From positions 62,001 through 126,000 of the forward strand of contig MU839117.1 in the NCBI GenBank assembly GCA_030685235.1: 64,000 nt of DNA, given 5' to 3'. Position 1 is the first letter of the stretch, and each line of letters starts with the position of its first letter. The notes under the pieces were generated by a model that was given only the letters and a program-made list of their open reading frames with translations, was not told the DNA's origin and did no database searches. Below, piece by piece: positions 60,035 to 64,000 of this stretch. This DNA is from Copromyces sp. CBS 386.78 (lineage: Eukaryota > Ascomycota > Sordariomycetes > Sordariales > Sordariaceae). The translations under genes were made by a program, and so were the position numbers.

Positions 60035-61007
60035 TTCCATCCGTCCATTTCGTGTTATGGTCTCATAATGGTATCTCTATGGCTATACCATTTCATTGTT
60101 CGCGCGGAAGGATTAAAAAATTGGCGTTCGGGGTTTCAGGCGGCTCAAAAGGGGGTTCGGGACATAAGACTGGCGACATAGCAAAGGGTATTGATTTATG
60201 GAAACGTGACGATGCCAACGGATTCCCATCTTGAGATGCCTTATTAAGATGGTGGCTTGTGATGTCGAGGAATCAACACCGCTCTTAACTTATCCAGATG
60301 TAGCAGGACGTGCTCGTCAGAACTAGAACGTCTTCCTTTATCGTATCAAACCTGATGTGTAGCCTGTCTGATATTATCAGTCTCCTCGACTCCTGATAGC
60401 TGCGACGTTGCATTTTGTCACGAAGTGATGTAATCGTGCGACATGCCTTGAAATGACAATGAACGTGAACTGGTGTGAAACACCAAGACAAATTATAAGG
60501 GAAGCTGCGCCACATATGGCGGTGCTACCTTGGGCGTTTCAAACTTCCTCGGGTGATCACAACTCGCAGGCAGGGCCGTGTTTTGCTAGCGTCTGTGGTT
60601 GCCACCGACAACCAGAAAAACTCCACTTTCGTCACTACATTTTTGTTTCCCGAGAGCTGCCTGCGTGTGTCTGACCACTTGGCGATAACCAAACATTCCT
60701 CGTTTTTTGCTTTATCATTATCTTTCACTTCTCTTGCAACGAATGACAGGTAGCTACTGAACTCCGGTCATCGCATTTATCGAAAGACCAAACCACCAAC
60801 AGCAAGCAATTCAATTGCTTTGTGCTGTCGAACAAAAGCGCGACGATTCGACGACACGCTCGAAAAGCTTCCAGCTCCGACCAGCGTTCGGTAGACGCTC
60901 GTCATCAGCAGTCTTTTGTCACCCACCACACCCGGGAGCTACACGGTCGCCGACATCCGTCTCAACATACTCTCGAAGCCGTTTAATCGAGTCCCTCATC
61001 CGTTACC
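60035..61007. other. Gap between mph1 and src1
   Basis: Normal composition, includes the mph1 3' UTR and src1 promoter/5' UTR. No gene recognised. Confidence 0.6.
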
Positions 61008-63557
61008 ATGTCCGACGTCGAGAACGTTGATTATCTCCAGCCGGGCTTCGACCCTCGGTCGCTGACGGTCCCGCGCCTGCGCTCCATCCTCGTCACCCAC
61101 CAAGTGCCTTATCCCAGCACCGCAAAGAAGGGCCAGCTCGTCGATTTGTTCAATGAGCATGTGGTACCTCTGTCCAAGAAGTATCTAGCAAGCCGCACTG
61201 CTAAGAGGTCTAGCAAAGGTATTGTCGATGCTGACACTCAAAGCTCCGCGAGCACCGACTTCGACCAAGAGTTGCCGCCTCCTTCTCGAAGCACCCGTCG
61301 CTCGCGATCGCCGCGCAAGGTCTCGAGAGTCAAGCAGGAGGAGGATGTCCCAGAGAGCCGCCACGCTCCTGTGACGCCAGCACCTGCTCGTGGCACTACA
61401 AGCCAGAGGGTACCCCGCTCCGCAGCATCGCACGTATCTCATGCGCCGAGTGTTTCCGAGTCGGATGATACAGGGCAGGAGGTAGAGACGTCTTTCCAGG
61501 AAACGTCCTATCAAGAAACACCATCTACGATCGGTAGGAACTTGCGTACGACGCCGGCTGTTAAGCACGAATCCGACGACGGTTTCTTCAAGCGAACCCC
61601 CGCGACCGCTGGCGTATTCACGAATGACAACCCCTTCCAGGCAGGCAGCCCTCCGCCGCCCCCTTCGGCCGTGAAGACTCCAAGCCACCGTCGCAGAACG
61701 AGCGGCTTTGATCCTACTTATAACAGAACCCCTTCTACTGTTGCTTCGCGAAGACGGACAGATGGCCCGCAATACGAGGAGTCAGAGGCGCCTGACACGA
61801 CATCATCGATCAGGAGTTACGAGCCCAGTTCGACGTCTACGATCAGGACATACCAATTGCCTTATGGCAAGTCTACACCAAAGACCCCAAGGTCGCCCGA
61901 ATATTCGGAAATGTCAATGGTCTCGAATGTTGCGGACTCGTCGTACATCGCGGACTCGTCATATGTTGAAGCGGGAGAGGAGTTTACCCCAGATGAGCAA
62001 TTGGCTCTAATGCAAGAGGAGATTGACAACCCTGCTCTGGCTGCTCAAAGGAACCAGCAAGTCAGCCGCAAGGGAAGAAGCCCTCTGACCACTCCATTGT
62101 GGGTCCTCCTCACCACTCTTTTCGTCGCATACGCGGGCTGGTACCGGCAGGAGAAGATCGCGGTTGGGTACTGCGGTCTCGGGCGGGAATCGCGCCAGAT
62201 TGTCGGGAGAAATATTAAATTGCCTGACTGGGCGACAGAAGTAGCCGACAAGATTGGCCTCCACGATTTTGTAGTCCCGGAATGGGCAGGTCCGTTCCTC
62301 GAGCCCGACTGCGAACCGTGCCCTCCGCATGCGTACTGCTACGATGCTTTCATTGCCCGCTGCGAGCCAGGGTTCGTTCTTCAGCCTCACCCGCTTTCCT
62401 TTGGAGGTCTTGTGCCCCTGCCACCCACATGCGAACCCGACGGCGAGAAGGCGCGCAAAGTTCAAGCCGTTGCCAACAAGGCCGTTGAGGAGCTCCGGGA
62501 CCGCAGAGCCAAGTACGAGTGTGGCGAGCCCTTGGAGCCTGAGGGTAAGCCTCTGGAGAGCCCAGCGATTGACGAGCAGGAACTCAAGGAGTCTCTGAGC
62601 AAGAAGCGGAGCAAGCGGATGGCCGCCGAAGAGTTCGAGGAACTTTGGGCTGCGGCCTTGGGAGAAGTCAAGGCTCGGGATGAGGTTGAAGTCCACGTAA
62701 CGGACTCCTACTACGAGTAAGTTTTCCAAGAATTATTTCACTTTTGAACAATTTGTGTTATGACAACAAAAGAAGAAAAAGAAGCTCTTTCTGACCACGC
62801 CTTGACTAACCAGACCGGTTGCTTCCGAAACACTAGAAAAAGAGGTGCCTCCGGCTTTCCAACCACCAAGCTATCGTCCAGCTCTCTCGCTCGCCTTTCG
62901 TACTCCTGCGCGCTCCGCCGATCCGTCAAGCTTGGACTGGCTCGACATCGACTCAGCATTGGTGGAGTGATCCTCTCGCTCCTCTCACTCATCTACGGCC
63001 GCAACGCCATCCGCTCCCACCGCGCCGTCGCCCGCCAGATCCCCGGCTTGGTCGACCAGGTTCTCGACCGTCTCGCTCTCCAAAAGGAAATCGCCTTCGA
63101 GTCGGACGGCGACGACGACGCCTTTCTGTTCCTGCCCAACCTACGTGACGACGTGCTCCGGTCCGTCCACCGCCTCGCCGAGCGCGAGCGCGTGTGGAAG
63201 AAGGTCGCGGCCGTCGTGGAGCAGAACAGCAATGTCCGCACGGGCCAGCGCGAGAGCAGCAGCGGCGAGATCGCCCGCGCCTGGGAGTGGATCGGACCCA
63301 GCCGGCCTGGGATCACGGGCGGGGAGGCCAGGAGGCGGTTGAAGTACGGCAACAATACTCAAAGAGTTTCTTGGGGCCCGGATGTCAAGACTGAGGCTGA
63401 GGTGGAGGAGGAGGAGCAGCAGCAGCAGCAGCAGCAGGTGGTGAAGGGGGAGGAGGATCAAGACAATCATGAGACTCCTACTCATCCGCCCGCGAGGAGG
63501 GCCGGCGGTAGTAGGTTTGGATTTAGGAAATGGACTGAGGGAAGGCCGATTTACTAG
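61008..63557 (+). CDS. src1: Inner nuclear membrane protein Src1/Heh1 (LEM/HeH, MSC domain)
   Basis: Exon 1 is 61008-62716 and exon 2 probably 62837-63557 (about 809 residues). The donor is GTAAGT at 62717; a branch-like GACTAAC at about 62804-62810 supports the acceptor CACTAG ending at 62836, though CCAG ending at 62881 also keeps frame. An HeH/LEM-like helix-extension-helix lies at about residues 15-55 (SLTVPRLRSILVTHQV...KKGQLVDLFNEHV). A long basic, Ser/Pro-rich nucleoplasmic region follows. The first membrane helix is near 361-381 (LWVLLTTLFVAYAGWY), then a Cys-containing luminal segment (CEPCPPHAYCYD). Exon 2 supplies the second helix (LSIGGVILSLLSLIYG) and the winged-helix MSC domain (FLPNLRDDVLRSVHRLAERERVWKKV). 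A CAG-encoded Gln run lies near the end. Src1 tethers telomeric and rDNA chromatin to the nuclear envelope. Confidence 0.9.
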
Positions 63558-64000
63558 ATGGCCTGGGTCATGTCCTTGTTTCTCAATGAGTTCTTTACTT
63601 GTGTATGAGGAAGGCGTAAACGGTTCAGTTACTCCATGTGTACATATACTTGATGGGTAGTCATTGTTCCTTTACCTTTTTTCTGGGGCCTCTTTTCTTC
63701 CCTGGCCGTCTTGGTCCTCTTTTATTTGTTCACAGACCGTTTCGGTGGTCCTTAGTGACAGTTAGGGAGGCGTTTGGGTTTTATATCCGTTTGCCAAATG
63801 AATCTCCTGACGCGCGAGCACTATCTAGAACAAGTTTCCTCACGATATCCGTGATCATAATGTGAACTCTCAACGCCGTTTCTCGTCACCTAAGAGTGAT
63901 TACCGAAACAATCAGCTAAGCATAAGCCTCTTCTTCCCCGTCCTCGCCCCTTCCTCGATCTTATGTAACTTGAAACAACAAGCTCAGACCAACACACCGT
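63558..64000. other. Region downstream of src1
   Basis: Probable src1 3' UTR and intergenic DNA up to the window end. No gene recognised. Confidence 0.6.

Noticed and set aside
1..64000. CRISPR arrays, operons, Shine-Dalgarno sites
   Set aside because: The window is eukaryotic (introns, RIP, LTR elements); none seen.

Overview
The window comes from a filamentous ascomycete (Pezizomycotina, most likely a Sordariomycete). This rests on intron structure, on gene content (Mph1, Mex67, Src1/Heh1 and a kelch single-pass protein), and on long AT-rich blocks scarred by C-to-T/G-to-A transitions, the signature of repeat-induced point mutation (RIP). I could not run a search, so genus is not assigned.

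Layout. 1-1161: N-terminal 387 codons of a minus-strand regulator, probably the PHO4/NUC-1 type, cut by the window edge. 2578-8113 and 8503-14266: two heavily RIPped copies of one Copia retrotransposon (here Copia-A) in opposite orientation, separated by a 389-bp spacer; copy 2 carries a short un-RIPped insertion. 15644-18028: a kelch/transmembrane gene. 18029-21431: a gene-poor but normal-composition gap. 21435-52376: a 31-kb transposon nest. 53276-55327 mex67 (-), 56552-60034 mph1 (+) and 61008-63557 src1 (+) form a normal-composition housekeeping block.

The nest resolves completely by target-site duplications. The outermost element is a PIF/Harbinger DNA transposon (about 3.8 kb without insertions; about 37-bp terminal inverted repeats; TSD TGA) with a Myb/SANT-like gene and a DDE transposase. 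Four LTR-type elements landed in it: a chromodomain Ty3/Gypsy element (22973-30456, TSD AAAAT), a 535-bp TRIM-like element (31015-31549, TSD GTTAG), a gag-only LTR element with identical LTRs (33062-35238, TSD ATAGA) and a second Copia family, Copia-B (35429-52309, TSD AATAG). Inside Copia-B sits a 10.8-kb RIPped Helitron with DUF6570-like, Helitron_like_N and PIF1-helicase traces.

All old elements have lost catalytic residues to RIP (YVDD to INN, HxH to YTY, Walker A, DDE). The Gypsy element is moderately damaged, and the gag-only element looks untouched and recent. The Gypsy and gag-only elements share LTR termini, a stem-loop plus polypurine tract, and an 11-nt complementarity between LTR and PBS expected for Tf1/sushi-type self-priming. 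This suggests that the small element is a non-autonomous partner of such chromoviruses. The src1 gene carries an in-frame stop inside its splice donor, so splicing versus retention would give two membrane topologies.
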